A stretch of 15,388 nucleotides of DNA, taken from Burkholderiales bacterium (GTDB lineage Bacteria; Pseudomonadota; Gammaproteobacteria; Burkholderiales; Burkholderiaceae_E). Positions 7,476 through 13,916 of the stretch are shown here, one piece after another. How positions within the stretch are numbered: the stretch's first letter is position 1; every line of letters starts with the position of its first letter. Location of the stretch: the NCBI GenBank assembly GCA_020348765.1, contig CP070753.1, positions 2,813,893 to 2,829,280 of the forward strand, written 5' to 3'. Under the pieces are notes generated by a model, which saw only the letters and a program-made list of their open reading frames with translations, was not told the origin of the DNA and did no database searches. The translations under genes and the position numbers were made by a program.

Positions 7476-7576
7476 GCGTGGCGGAGCGAGCGCGTGGTCG
7501 TGCGCGCGGTGCTGACCGCGGTGGTGGACGCGGTGGTGGACGCGGTGGTGACCGCGGCAACTGCAACAGGTCGTGA
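7472..7576 (+). CDS. Questionable 34-residue Arg/Gly-rich (RGG-like) micro-ORF
   Basis: An ATG at 7472 overlaps the racemase-like stop as ATGA and opens 34 codons to TGA at 7574-7576. The peptide is almost wholly Arg, Gly and Ala, with GGGR repeated at 17-24 and further RGG/RGA motifs, resembling RNA-binding RGG boxes. The repeat in the peptide comes from a 12-bp DNA repeat. Glycine codons are mainly GGT, unlike the GGC-rich neighbours. It is too short and biased to accept without expression data. Confidence 0.2.
   Translation: MSVAERARGRARGADRGGGRGGGRGGDRGNCNRS
7517..7552. repeat. 12-bp tandem repeat, three copies
   Basis: CGCGGTGGTGGA at 7517-7528 and 7529-7540 is followed by CGCGGTGGTGAC at 7541-7552. 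CCGCGGT (7516-7522) and ACCGCGG (7551-7557) at its edges form a perfect 7-base inverted repeat. It lies between the racemase-like gene and dctP. Confidence 0.85.
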
Positions 7577-7627
7577 CCCCGTGCGCGTGCGGCTCGGTGC
7601 GGGGGCGGATTTTCATCGGTGACAACC

Positions 7628-7635
7628 AAGGAGGA
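7628..7635 (+). promoter_or_regulatory. Strong Shine-Dalgarno site of dctP
   Basis: AAGGAGGA ends 4 nt before the ATG at 7640. It decides against the in-frame ATG-like start at 7619 and indicates strong translation of the binding protein. Confidence 0.75.
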
Positions 7636-7639
7636 ACTC

Positions 7640-8638
7640 ATGACGACAAGCAGGCGCAACTTCGCAGCCATCGTGGCGTCGGTCCTGGTCGGTGCGGCAT
7701 TTGCAGGCACCGCGGCACAGGCCCAGACCAAGCTGCGTGTGGCGAGCAACTTCCCGGTCGAGCACACGGCCAGCAAGGCGCTCGAGATCTTCAAGGCCGA
7801 GGTCGAGAAGACGACCAATGGCGCGCTCCAGGTCGACGTCTTCCCGGCGATGCAATTGGGCGGCGCCACCGAGAACACCGACCAGATCCGCTCGGGCACG
7901 ATCTTCGCCGCGATCACGTCGATCGCCTACTTCACGCGCGTGGTGCCGGAATACGAGGCTGTCAGCCTTCCGTTCCTGTTCAAGTCGCGCGAGCAGGCAT
8001 TTCGCGTGATCGACGGACCGATCGGAAGGATTCTCGACGAGAAGATGGCGAGCAAGGGTTTCACCAGCCTGGGGTACGGTGAGCTCGGGTTCCGGCACGT
8101 GACTTCCAACCACAAGGCGCTGAAGACCATCGCCGACTTCGAGAACATGAAGGTCCGGCTGCAGCCGAACGAGGTGCACCTCGAGTCCTTCCGGGCGCTG
8201 GGCGCCAACCCGGTGGCCATGGACATCAAGGAGCTGTACTCGGCGCTGCAGCAGGGCGTGCTCGACGGCCAGGAGAACCCGTACAACATCATCCACACGC
8301 GCAAGTTCAACGAGGTCCAGAAGTACATGAGCGACACCGGTCACTTCTTCGACTTCATCAACGCGGCAGCCAACAAGCGCGCCTTCGAGCGGCTGTCACC
8401 CGAGCACCAGAAGGCCGTGCGCGACGCGATGCAGAAGGCGTTCGCCTGGCAGCGCGCCGAGGCGGCCAAGCTGGACACCGGCTATCGCGACCAGCTGATC
8501 AAGGCGGGCATGACCTTCACGCCGATTCCCGACGCGACACGGGCCGAGCTTCGCAAGGCCACCAGCAAGGTGGTGGACACGATCAAGAAGCGGGTCGATC
8601 CGGCGCTGGTCGACCAGGTGCTGGCCGCGGTGAACTAG
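7640..8638 (+). CDS. dctP: TRAP transporter substrate-binding protein DctP
   Basis: Periplasmic solute receptor that delivers a carboxylated substrate to DctQM. It has 332 residues. The signal peptide is clear: TSRRNF, then a hydrophobic core (about 9-23) and an AQA-QT cleavage site after residue 28. The twin Arg (SRRNF) resembles a Tat motif. The mature part begins with KLRVASNFPVEHT, then EIFKAEVEKTTNGALQVDVFPAMQLGG (49-75). Arg152 in GFRHVT and Arg173 in NMKVRLQPNEVH match the region that clamps the substrate carboxylate in DctP proteins. ELYSALQQGVLDGQENPYNII (198-218) is the family signature. LSPEHQKAVRDAM near 252-264 is the usual C-terminal helix. Ligand class cannot be read from sequence; the neighbouring amidohydrolase and racemase-like protein hint at an amide or ureide acid. 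Confidence 0.95.
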   Translation: MTTSRRNFAAIVASVLVGAAFAGTAAQAQTKLRVASNFPVEHTASKALEIFKAEVEKTTNGALQVDVFPAMQLGGATENTDQIRSGTIFAAITSIAYFTRVVPEYEAVSLPFLFKSREQAFRVIDGPIGRILDEKMASKGFTSLGYGELGFRHVTSNHKALKTIADFENMKVRLQPNEVHLESFRALGANPVAMDIKELYSALQQGVLDGQENPYNIIHTRKFNEVQKYMSDTGHFFDFINAAANKRAFERLSPEHQKAVRDAMQKAFAWQRAEAAKLDTGYRDQLIKAGMTFTPIPDATRAELRKATSKVVDTIKKRVDPALVDQVLAAVN

Positions 8639-8643
8639 GCTAG

Positions 8644-8657
8644 GCCGTCTGCACGGC
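8644..8657 (+). terminator. Small stem-loop between dctP and dctQ
   Basis: GCCGT (8644-8648), loop CTGC, ACGGC (8653-8657), followed by GGGGTTCTT. The 5-bp stem sits in the only real gap of the transporter genes. It may reduce downstream expression or protect dctP mRNA so that receptor exceeds the membrane subunits. Confidence 0.3.
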
Positions 8658-8670
8658 GGGGTTCTTCCCA

Positions 8671-9171
8671 ATGGGCACGATCACCCGCCTGCTGACGGGG
8701 CTGCTGCGTCACGTCGATCGGCTCTCGTACGTGCTGATCGTCGTGACGATGGCGGCGATGGCCGGGCTGGTCTCGGCGCAGGTGTTCATGCGCTACGTGA
8801 TGGGCTCGTCGATCGACTCGGCCGACGAGCTGTCCCGGCTGTTCTTCGTCTGGGCGATCTTCCTGTCGATCCCGCAGGGCGTCAAATTCGGGATCCACGT
8901 TGGCATCGACCTGCTGGTGGCCCAGTTCGGTGAGCACACCCGGGCGCTGCTCGCGCGCGCGATGGCCGGGTTCGGTGCCGTGCTGATGGCCGTGGTGCTG
9001 TACGCGGCCATCATCGCGACCTCCGACAAGTGGCAGGAACTGATGCCGACGCTGAACATGACGGCGGCGGTCTATTACATCGCGGTGCTGATCTGCGCCG
9101 CGCATTCGTTGCTGCATCTGATCAACCAGTTGCTGCTCGGGCCCGAAGCGGTCCATCGGGAGTCGTTTTGA
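8671..9171 (+). CDS. dctQ: TRAP transporter small membrane subunit DctQ
   Basis: Small integral membrane subunit that pairs with DctM. It has 166 residues and four predicted membrane helices at about 18-38, 55-75 (containing the family's VWAIFLS motif), 92-115 and 132-154. SADELSRLFFVWAIFLSIPQGVKFGIHVGIDLL (50-82) is the family core, including the charged pair before helix 2. The Shine-Dalgarno site before the ATG at 8671 is weak (GGCGGGG, about 10 nt away), consistent with lower output than dctP. Its stop overlaps the dctM start. Confidence 0.93.
   Translation: MGTITRLLTGLLRHVDRLSYVLIVVTMAAMAGLVSAQVFMRYVMGSSIDSADELSRLFFVWAIFLSIPQGVKFGIHVGIDLLVAQFGEHTRALLARAMAGFGAVLMAVVLYAAIIATSDKWQELMPTLNMTAAVYYIAVLICAAHSLLHLINQLLLGPEAVHRESF
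9158..9162 (+). promoter_or_regulatory. Shine-Dalgarno site supporting a TTG start for dctM
   Basis: GGGAG inside the end of dctQ lies 5 nt before TTG at 9168-9170, which overlaps the dctQ stop as TTGA. No ATG or GTG is available nearby that would keep the first membrane helix. Confidence 0.55.
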
Positions 9172-10448
9172 CCACGCTCACGATCCTGGCCTTCGTGGTC
9201 TTTGCAGCGCTGGGCATGCCGCTGTCGTTCGCGCTCGGCTTCGCCTCGGTGGCGGTGCTGTACCTGGCCGACTTCGAGATGGTCGTGATGGCGCAGCGGA
9301 TGCTGTACGCGGTCGACAACTTCCCGCTGATGGCCATACCGCTGTTCATCCTGGCCGGCGAGATCATGGTCAAGGCCGAGATGATGGACCGGCTGGTCAG
9401 CTTCTCGAACAGCCTGATCGGCAAGGTGCACGGCGGACTGGCGCACGTGACGATCCTGTCCGGCATGATCCTGGCCGCGGTCAGCGGTGCCGCCGTGGCC
9501 TGCGCCAGCGCGCTGGGAAGCGCGCTGGTTCCGGCGCTGCGCAAGCACTACCCGGACGGCTACACCAGCGCGGTGATCGCCTCGGCCGCCAACCTCGGGC
9601 CGGTGATCCCGCCGTCGAACGCGATGATCGTGTACGCGCTGATGGCCGGCAGCTCGGTCTCGGTCGGTGCACTGTTCATCGCCGGCATCGTGCCGGGGAT
9701 CATCCTGACGATCGGCTTCATGGCGATCGCGAGCTTCCTGTCCTGGCGCCGCAAGTACGTGCTGACCGGCGAGCCGCTGTCGGTTTCCAACATCCTGCGC
9801 CAGTTCAGGCGTGCGTTCGCGATCGTGATGATGCCGATCGTGGTCGTCGGCGGCATCGTCGGCGGGGTGTTCACCGCGACCGAGGGGGCCGCGATCGCGG
9901 TGATGTACTCGTTGGCGATCGGGTTCCTGGTCACTCGCAAGCTGCGGCTGCGGGACCTGCCCGAGCTGCTGTTCCGGGCCGCGGTGACCGCGTCGATGGT
10001 CGGCGCGCTGATCGCGTTCGCCGCTGCGATGACCTTCGTGTTCACGATCGACATGGTGCCGAGCCGGCTCGCGACCGCCATCCGTGCGTTCACCGAGGAG
10101 CCCGCGGTCTTCATCATGGTCGTGATGGCGGTGCTGCTCGTGGTCGGCATGCTGCTCGAGTCCAATGCGGCCTACATCATGCTGGTGCCGCTGTTCGCGC
10201 CGATCGCGCTCGAGTACGGGATCGACCCGCTGTGGTTCGGTTTCCTGTTCATGTACAACCTGGTGGTCGGCATGATGACCCCGCCGGTGGGCGTGCTGTT
10301 CTTCGTGATGAGCGGCATCACGCGCGTCAAGATGGGCATCATCGTGCGCGAGTCGCTCCCCTACGTGGGGTTCCAGTTCTTCGTTCTGGGGCTGTGCATC
10401 GCGTTCCCGTTCCTGGTGACCGCGCTGCCCAAGGCCCTCGGCTTCTAG
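9168..10448 (+). CDS. dctM: TRAP transporter large membrane subunit DctM
   Basis: Large transport subunit of the inner membrane that drives solute uptake with a sodium or proton gradient. From the TTG start it has 426 residues, the normal length, and about 12 hydrophobic segments. Family motifs seen: NFPLMAIPLFILAGEIM (51-67), SGMILAAVSGAAVACASALGS (98-118), ASAANLGPVIPPSNAMIVYA (138-157), ATEGAAIAVMYSLA near 240-255 and the C-terminal NLVVGMMTPPVG. The start at TTG 9168 rests on a GGGAG 5 nt upstream, stop-start overlap with dctQ (TTGA), and the length match. Extending upstream would add hydrophilic residues shadowing dctQ. The gene is followed within 8 bp by the amidohydrolase. Confidence 0.94.
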   Translation: MTTLTILAFVVFAALGMPLSFALGFASVAVLYLADFEMVVMAQRMLYAVDNFPLMAIPLFILAGEIMVKAEMMDRLVSFSNSLIGKVHGGLAHVTILSGMILAAVSGAAVACASALGSALVPALRKHYPDGYTSAVIASAANLGPVIPPSNAMIVYALMAGSSVSVGALFIAGIVPGIILTIGFMAIASFLSWRRKYVLTGEPLSVSNILRQFRRAFAIVMMPIVVVGGIVGGVFTATEGAAIAVMYSLAIGFLVTRKLRLRDLPELLFRAAVTASMVGALIAFAAAMTFVFTIDMVPSRLATAIRAFTEEPAVFIMVVMAVLLVVGMLLESNAAYIMLVPLFAPIALEYGIDPLWFGFLFMYNLVVGMMTPPVGVLFFVMSGITRVKMGIIVRESLPYVGFQFFVLGLCIAFPFLVTALPKALGF

Positions 10449-10456
10449 GGGGGCAG

Positions 10457-11809
10457 ATGAGCGAGGCCTCGTTCGACCTCGCGCTCGAGGGCGCGACGGT
10501 CATTCGCCGCGCGTCGCCGCTGGACCTGGTCGAGGACGCGACGATTCTGGTGCGCGGCGATCGCATCGCCTATGCCGGGCCGCGCGCCGGCGCGCCCCGT
10601 GGTGCGACAGCGGCACGATCGATCGACCTGTCCGGGCAGCTGGTGGTTCCGGGGCTGGTCAACGTGCACACGCACACGATCCTGACGATGGTGCGCGGGG
10701 TGGCCGAGGACATGGGGTTCGCGCCGGCTTACACGCCCGGCGTGCCGCACGGACACGACGTGTCGCCCGACGAGGCGGTGGCGCTGGCCCGGCTCGGTGC
10801 GCTCGAGGCCATGCTGTTCGGCTCGACGCTGATCAACGACAGCTTCGTGCATGCCGAGCGCACGCTGCCGGCCATGGCCGAGGTCGGGCTGCGGGTGACC
10901 GCGTGCAGCCGCATCCACGACGTCGACTTCTCGCGCGTGCACCTCGGCGAATGGCGGCACGACCCGGGCATCGGCGCACGCACGCTCGAAGCGGCCGTCG
11001 CGCTTCACGAGCGCCTCGACGGCCAGGCGAACGGGCGCATCGGCGTGCAGCTGACGCCGCACGCGCCGGACACCTGCTCGAAGGCGCTGCTGGCCGAGGT
11101 CGAGCGCTTCGCGACGCCGCGCGCGATCGGGGTCGCGACCCACCTGTCCCAGAGCCGCATCGAGAACCGGCGTATCGCCGAGCGCGAGGGCTGCACGCCG
11201 ACCGAGCTGCTCGACACGGTCGGACTGCTGAACGAGCGGCTGATCGCGGCCCACGGGATCTACATGTCGGACGCGGACATCGCGCGCGCCGGTCGGGCGC
11301 GCATGAACCTCGCGCACATCCCGAAGGGCAATGCCACCGGCGGGCAGATCGCGCCGACCCGCAAGCTGCGCGAGGCGGGCGTCAACCTGGCGCTGGCCAC
11401 GGACAACATGCACGCGGACATGGTCGAGGTCATGCGCTGGGCGCTGTGCATGGCCCGCGTGCAGGCCGATCGCATCGACGATGACTGGCAGCCGTCGCAC
11501 GTGCTGGACATGGCCACCCTGGGCGGCGCCCGAGCGATGGGACTGGCTGCCGAGCTCGGTGCGCTCGAGGCTGGCCGCAGGGCCGACCTGGTCGCACTGG
11601 ACTTCCGGCGCGCGCACCTGGTGCCGCGCACCAACATGCTGGGCACGCTGGTGCACAACGGCCAGGGACGCGATGTCACCACGGTAGTCGTGGACGGCCG
11701 GGTCGTCGTCGACGACGGGCGTCCGACGCTGGTCGATGCCGCGGCGATCATCGACGATGCCGAGCGCGCGGCCCGCGCGTTGTGGCAGCGGGCGCGGGCA
11801 CAATTCTAG
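10457..11809 (+). CDS. Amidohydrolase superfamily enzyme, TRZ/ATZ-like (Gln in place of the usual Glu)
   Basis: Metal-dependent cytoplasmic hydrolase of cyclic or exocyclic C-N (or C-Cl) bonds. The 450 residues fit the TRZ/ATZ and 5'-methylthioadenosine/S-adenosylhomocysteine deaminase group. Seen: VPGLVNVHTHT with metal ligands His71 and His73; TPHAPDTCS with His202; THLSQSRIE with His229; AAHGIYMSD with His266; and LATDNM with the catalytic Asp316, followed by the C-terminal LVHNGQGRDVTTVVVDGRVVVDDG beta strand. Classic deaminases of the group have HxxE after the third His; here the position is Gln232. This may mark a different reaction subgroup. The ATG at 10457 follows a G-rich tract 8 bp after dctM, indicating an operon. 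Together with the racemase-like protein and TRAP system it probably processes an imported N-containing acid (inference). Confidence 0.9.
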   Translation: MSEASFDLALEGATVIRRASPLDLVEDATILVRGDRIAYAGPRAGAPRGATAARSIDLSGQLVVPGLVNVHTHTILTMVRGVAEDMGFAPAYTPGVPHGHDVSPDEAVALARLGALEAMLFGSTLINDSFVHAERTLPAMAEVGLRVTACSRIHDVDFSRVHLGEWRHDPGIGARTLEAAVALHERLDGQANGRIGVQLTPHAPDTCSKALLAEVERFATPRAIGVATHLSQSRIENRRIAEREGCTPTELLDTVGLLNERLIAAHGIYMSDADIARAGRARMNLAHIPKGNATGGQIAPTRKLREAGVNLALATDNMHADMVEVMRWALCMARVQADRIDDDWQPSHVLDMATLGGARAMGLAAELGALEAGRRADLVALDFRRAHLVPRTNMLGTLVHNGQGRDVTTVVVDGRVVVDDGRPTLVDAAAIIDDAERAARALWQRARAQF

Positions 11810-11891
11810 CGCGCGCAGGTCTGAAACCCGGCCGTAGCGGCCCACCGCGGGCACGGACCGGGCCGCGCGGCCACCGGACTCGAGAGCGGCC

Positions 11892-11904
11892 GGGCCGTCG
11901 GCCC
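11892..11904. terminator. Possible hairpin between convergent amidohydrolase and NfeD genes
   Basis: GGGCC (11892-11896), loop GTC, GGCCC (11900-11904) in the 117-bp gap between converging genes. The stem is short and no T-tract follows; in DNA this GC-rich such hairpins are common by chance. Confidence 0.22.
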
Positions 11905-11926
11905 CGGGCGCCGCCGGTGGCCGGCC

Positions 11927-12412
11927 TCAGGCAGCCGTTTGCGCGCCCTCCGCGTCGTCGTCGCCGGCGGCCTCGACCCGAAGCGTCACGCCGTCGGTGC
12001 CGACCACCCGCACCCGGATTCCGCGCGGGCAGTCCGGGCCGCTGACCGGCCACTGGCTGTCTCCGAGCCGCACGCGTCCGTAGCCGTTCTCGATCGCGGT
12101 CTCCAGCACCAGCACGCGCCCGACGTACTGCTCGCCGCGCCGGTTCAGCGCCGGCTGCTCGGCACTCTCCGGGTGCCGTCGCTGCCACTGGCGCCAGGCG
12201 GCGATCGCGACCACCGACAGGATCGCGAACCCGAGCAGCTGCAGCTCCCACCCGAGCCAGGGCAGCGCCCAAAGCACGAAGCCGACGACGATCGCGGCCA
12301 CCCCCATCCACACGAAGAACGCGCCCGGGGCGAAGGCCTCGACGATCACCAGCGCGACCCCCAGGATCCACCAGTGCCAGAAGTCGGGCGTGTAGCTCAT
12401 GGCGTCGCTCAC
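11927..12412 (-). CDS. NfeD family membrane protein (short form)
   Basis: Short NfeD proteins partner SPFH/stomatin proteins in the inner membrane. The 161 residues hold an N-terminal membrane part with hydrophobic stretches at about 14-30, 34-53 and 56-71 ([20 protein letters not shown] is the family pattern). A soluble C-terminal OB-fold-like domain follows (about 90-150; [33 protein letters not shown]), ending in an acidic tail. The GTG at 12412 overlaps the SPFH stop as GTGA. The ATG four codons later (12400) is an equally good start, with GGGTGA about 8 nt upstream. No serine-protease ClpP-like domain is present, unlike long NfeD proteins. Pairing with the SPFH gene matches ybbJ-qmcA of E. 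coli. Confidence 0.9.
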   Translation of the reverse strand: MSDAMSYTPDFWHWWILGVALVIVEAFAPGAFFVWMGVAAIVVGFVLWALPWLGWELQLLGFAILSVVAIAAWRQWQRRHPESAEQPALNRRGEQYVGRVLVLETAIENGYGRVRLGDSQWPVSGPDCPRGIRVRVVGTDGVTLRVEAAGDDDAEGAQTAA

Positions 12413-13347
12413 CCTTCCGCCTTCGGAGATGCACTCTTGGCCAGCGCGGCCCGAGCCAGCTCGGCCACGCCGCCGATCGCGCCGATGACGCCGCTGGCCT
12501 CGATCGGCATCAGCACCAGCTTCTGGTTCGGCGCAGTGCCGATCTGCTGCAACGCCTCGACGTACTTCTGGGCCACGAAATAGTTGACCGCCTGCACGTC
12601 ACCCTGAGCGATCGCCTGCGAGACCAGCTGGGTCGCGGTGGCCTCGGCCTGGGCCAGTCGCTCGCGGGCCTCGGCCTCGCGGAACGCCGCTTCGCGCTGG
12701 CCTTCGGCCTTCAGGATCGCGGCCTGCTTCTCGCCCTCGGCTTTCAGGATCTCGGCCTGGCGCTTGCCTTCGGCCTCGAGGATCGCGGCACGCTTGTCCC
12801 GCTCGGCCTTCATCTGGCGTGCCATCGACTCGACCAGGTCGGTCGGCGGCGAGATGTCCTTGATTTCGATCCGGGTCACCTTGACACCCCAGGGCGTCGT
12901 CGCCTCGTCGACAACGACCAGCAACCGCGCATTGATGTCATCGCGCCGGGACAGCAGCTCGTCCAGGTCCATCGAGCCCATCACGGTCCGGATGTTGGTC
13001 ATGGTCAGGTTCAGAGTCGCGTACTCGAGCTGTCTGACCTCGTAGGCCGCCTTGCTCGCGTCCAGGACCTGGTAGAAGACGACGCCGTCCACGGAGACCA
13101 TCGCGTTGTCGCGCGTGATCACTTCCTGGGTCGGAACGTCGAGCACCTGTTCCATCATGTTGAGCTTGTGGCCGATCTGGTCGATGACCGGCACGATCAG
13201 GTTCAGCCCCGGTCGCAAGGTGCGCGTGTACTTGCCGAAGCGCTCGACCGTCCACTCGTGGCCCTGTGGCACGGACTTGACGCCGAGAAAGATCACGACC
13301 GCGGCCAGAACGAAGATGAATACGACCAGCACTCCGAATTCAGTCAT
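12409..13347 (-). CDS. qmcA: SPFH/stomatin/prohibitin family protein, QmcA type
   Basis: Inner-membrane scaffold protein that oligomerises and is linked to membrane microdomains and protease control. It has 312 residues. One N-terminal membrane helix (about 4-23) is followed by the SPFH domain (about 25-180), with [24 protein letters not shown] at 26-49, [26 protein letters not shown] (69-94) and [23 protein letters not shown] (135-157). A coiled-coil region follows. It contains three successive 11-residue units at 189-221 ([33 protein letters not shown]), visible as a 33-bp repeat at 12685-12783. The C-terminus is Ala/Gly-rich and hydrophobic. The ATG at 13347 has GGAG 8 nt upstream; the longer open frame upstream lacks family similarity. 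It is divergent from a small membrane protein gene, with a palindrome between. Confidence 0.93.
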   Translation of the reverse strand: MTEFGVLVVFIFVLAAVVIFLGVKSVPQGHEWTVERFGKYTRTLRPGLNLIVPVIDQIGHKLNMMEQVLDVPTQEVITRDNAMVSVDGVVFYQVLDASKAAYEVRQLEYATLNLTMTNIRTVMGSMDLDELLSRRDDINARLLVVVDEATTPWGVKVTRIEIKDISPPTDLVESMARQMKAERDKRAAILEAEGKRQAEILKAEGEKQAAILKAEGQREAAFREAEARERLAQAEATATQLVSQAIAQGDVQAVNYFVAQKYVEALQQIGTAPNQKLVLMPIEASGVIGAIGGVAELARAALAKSASPKAEG

Positions 13348-13391
13348 GGCGCAAGCTCCGTGGCCGCGATGGCCTGTCGATGTCGCGGTCG

Positions 13392-13397
13392 AGTATA
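13392..13397 (-). promoter_or_regulatory. Candidate -10 box of the SPFH-nfeD operon
   Basis: Bottom-strand TATACT (5 of 6 matches to consensus) would place a transcript start about 38 nt before the SPFH start codon. No good -35 hexamer is visible at the right distance; the palindrome at 13398-13424 occupies that place. Confidence 0.4.
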
Positions 13398-13424
13398 GCG
13401 GCGCTGTCAGGTTGACATCGCCGC
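13398..13424. promoter_or_regulatory. 27-bp interrupted palindrome in a divergent promoter region (candidate operator)
   Basis: GCGGCG-C-TGTCA, spacer GGT, TGACA-T-CGCCGC: arms of 12 bases with a single mismatch about a central 3-bp spacer at 13410-13412. It covers the -35 hexamer TTGACA (13412-13417) of the rightward promoter and abuts the leftward -10 TATACT. Transcripts from either promoter would start outside it, so it acts as DNA and not as an RNA hairpin. A dimeric regulator bound here would control both genes. Confidence 0.55.
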
Positions 13425-13442
13425 AAGCGACCGCAATATAGG
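13412..13442 (+). promoter_or_regulatory. Candidate sigma-70 promoter for the small membrane protein gene
   Basis: Perfect -35 TTGACA at 13412-13417 and an AT-rich -10 area, AATATA (13435-13440, 17-bp spacer) or TATAGG (13437-13442, 19-bp spacer). It precedes the ATG at 13478 by about 35 bases, a sensible leader length. Confidence 0.5.
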
Positions 13443-13477
13443 GGGAAGGTTTCAACGCAGGGCGCAAGAGAGGACCG

Positions 13478-13915
13478 ATGCAGGGCAATCGAGGCGGGCC
13501 TTGGCTCGCAGGCGGCGGTGACGCGGGCCCCGGGCAGGGGCCGGGACCTCTGGCCAAGGCGGTCGCGGTGGTGGCCGGCGCGATCGTGCTGGCCGCGACC
13601 TTCGTGTTCTCGCTGGTCGTGTGCTCGGTCGTGGTCGTCGTCGGCCTGATCGGCTGGGGATACCTGTGGTGGCGCACGCGCGACCTGCGGCGCCACATGC
13701 GCGAGCGGATGGACGCGGCGATGCGGGCGCAGCAGGCGGGACGGCAGGGATCGGGCAGCGGTCCGGGCAGCCCATCCTCGGGTGCGGCTCGGACCGGCGG
13801 CGCCAGCGGCGACGTGATCGACGGCGACTACATCCGGGAAGTGCCGCCCGACGGGCCGGGCGGGTCGGATCGCGGTAGCAGGCCGCGTGAGGAGCGGGGC
13901 GGGTCGGGCAGCTGA
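13478..13915 (+). CDS. Small membrane protein of unknown function
   Basis: A 145-residue protein that I cannot assign to a named family. It has a Gly/Pro-rich N-terminus (1-25), a long hydrophobic block at about 27-65 that could be one long or two short membrane helices and ends with GWGYLWW, and a basic amphipathic segment ([21 protein letters not shown], 66-86). A disordered Gly/Ser tail follows, containing an isolated [13 protein letters not shown] patch (112-124) that looks like a conserved short motif. GAGAGG (13468-13473) lies 4 nt before the ATG. It is divergent from the SPFH-NfeD pair across a shared palindrome, suggesting joint regulation and perhaps a membrane role with them (inference). 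Its stop is 1 bp from the end of the convergent lipase gene. Confidence 0.75.
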   Translation: MQGNRGGPWLAGGGDAGPGQGPGPLAKAVAVVAGAIVLAATFVFSLVVCSVVVVVGLIGWGYLWWRTRDLRRHMRERMDAAMRAQQAGRQGSGSGPGSPSSGAARTGGASGDVIDGDYIREVPPDGPGGSDRGSRPREERGGSGS

Positions 13916-13916
13916 G

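Noticed and set aside
10445..11854. Open frame of 469 codons opposite the amidohydrolase
   Set aside because: Mirror of the amidohydrolase codon bias; the translation has no family pattern, while the sense gene has all metal ligands.
13348..13698. N-terminal extension of the SPFH protein to 13698
   Set aside because: It would overlap the small membrane protein gene and the promoter palindrome; the family N-terminus begins at the ATG at 13347.
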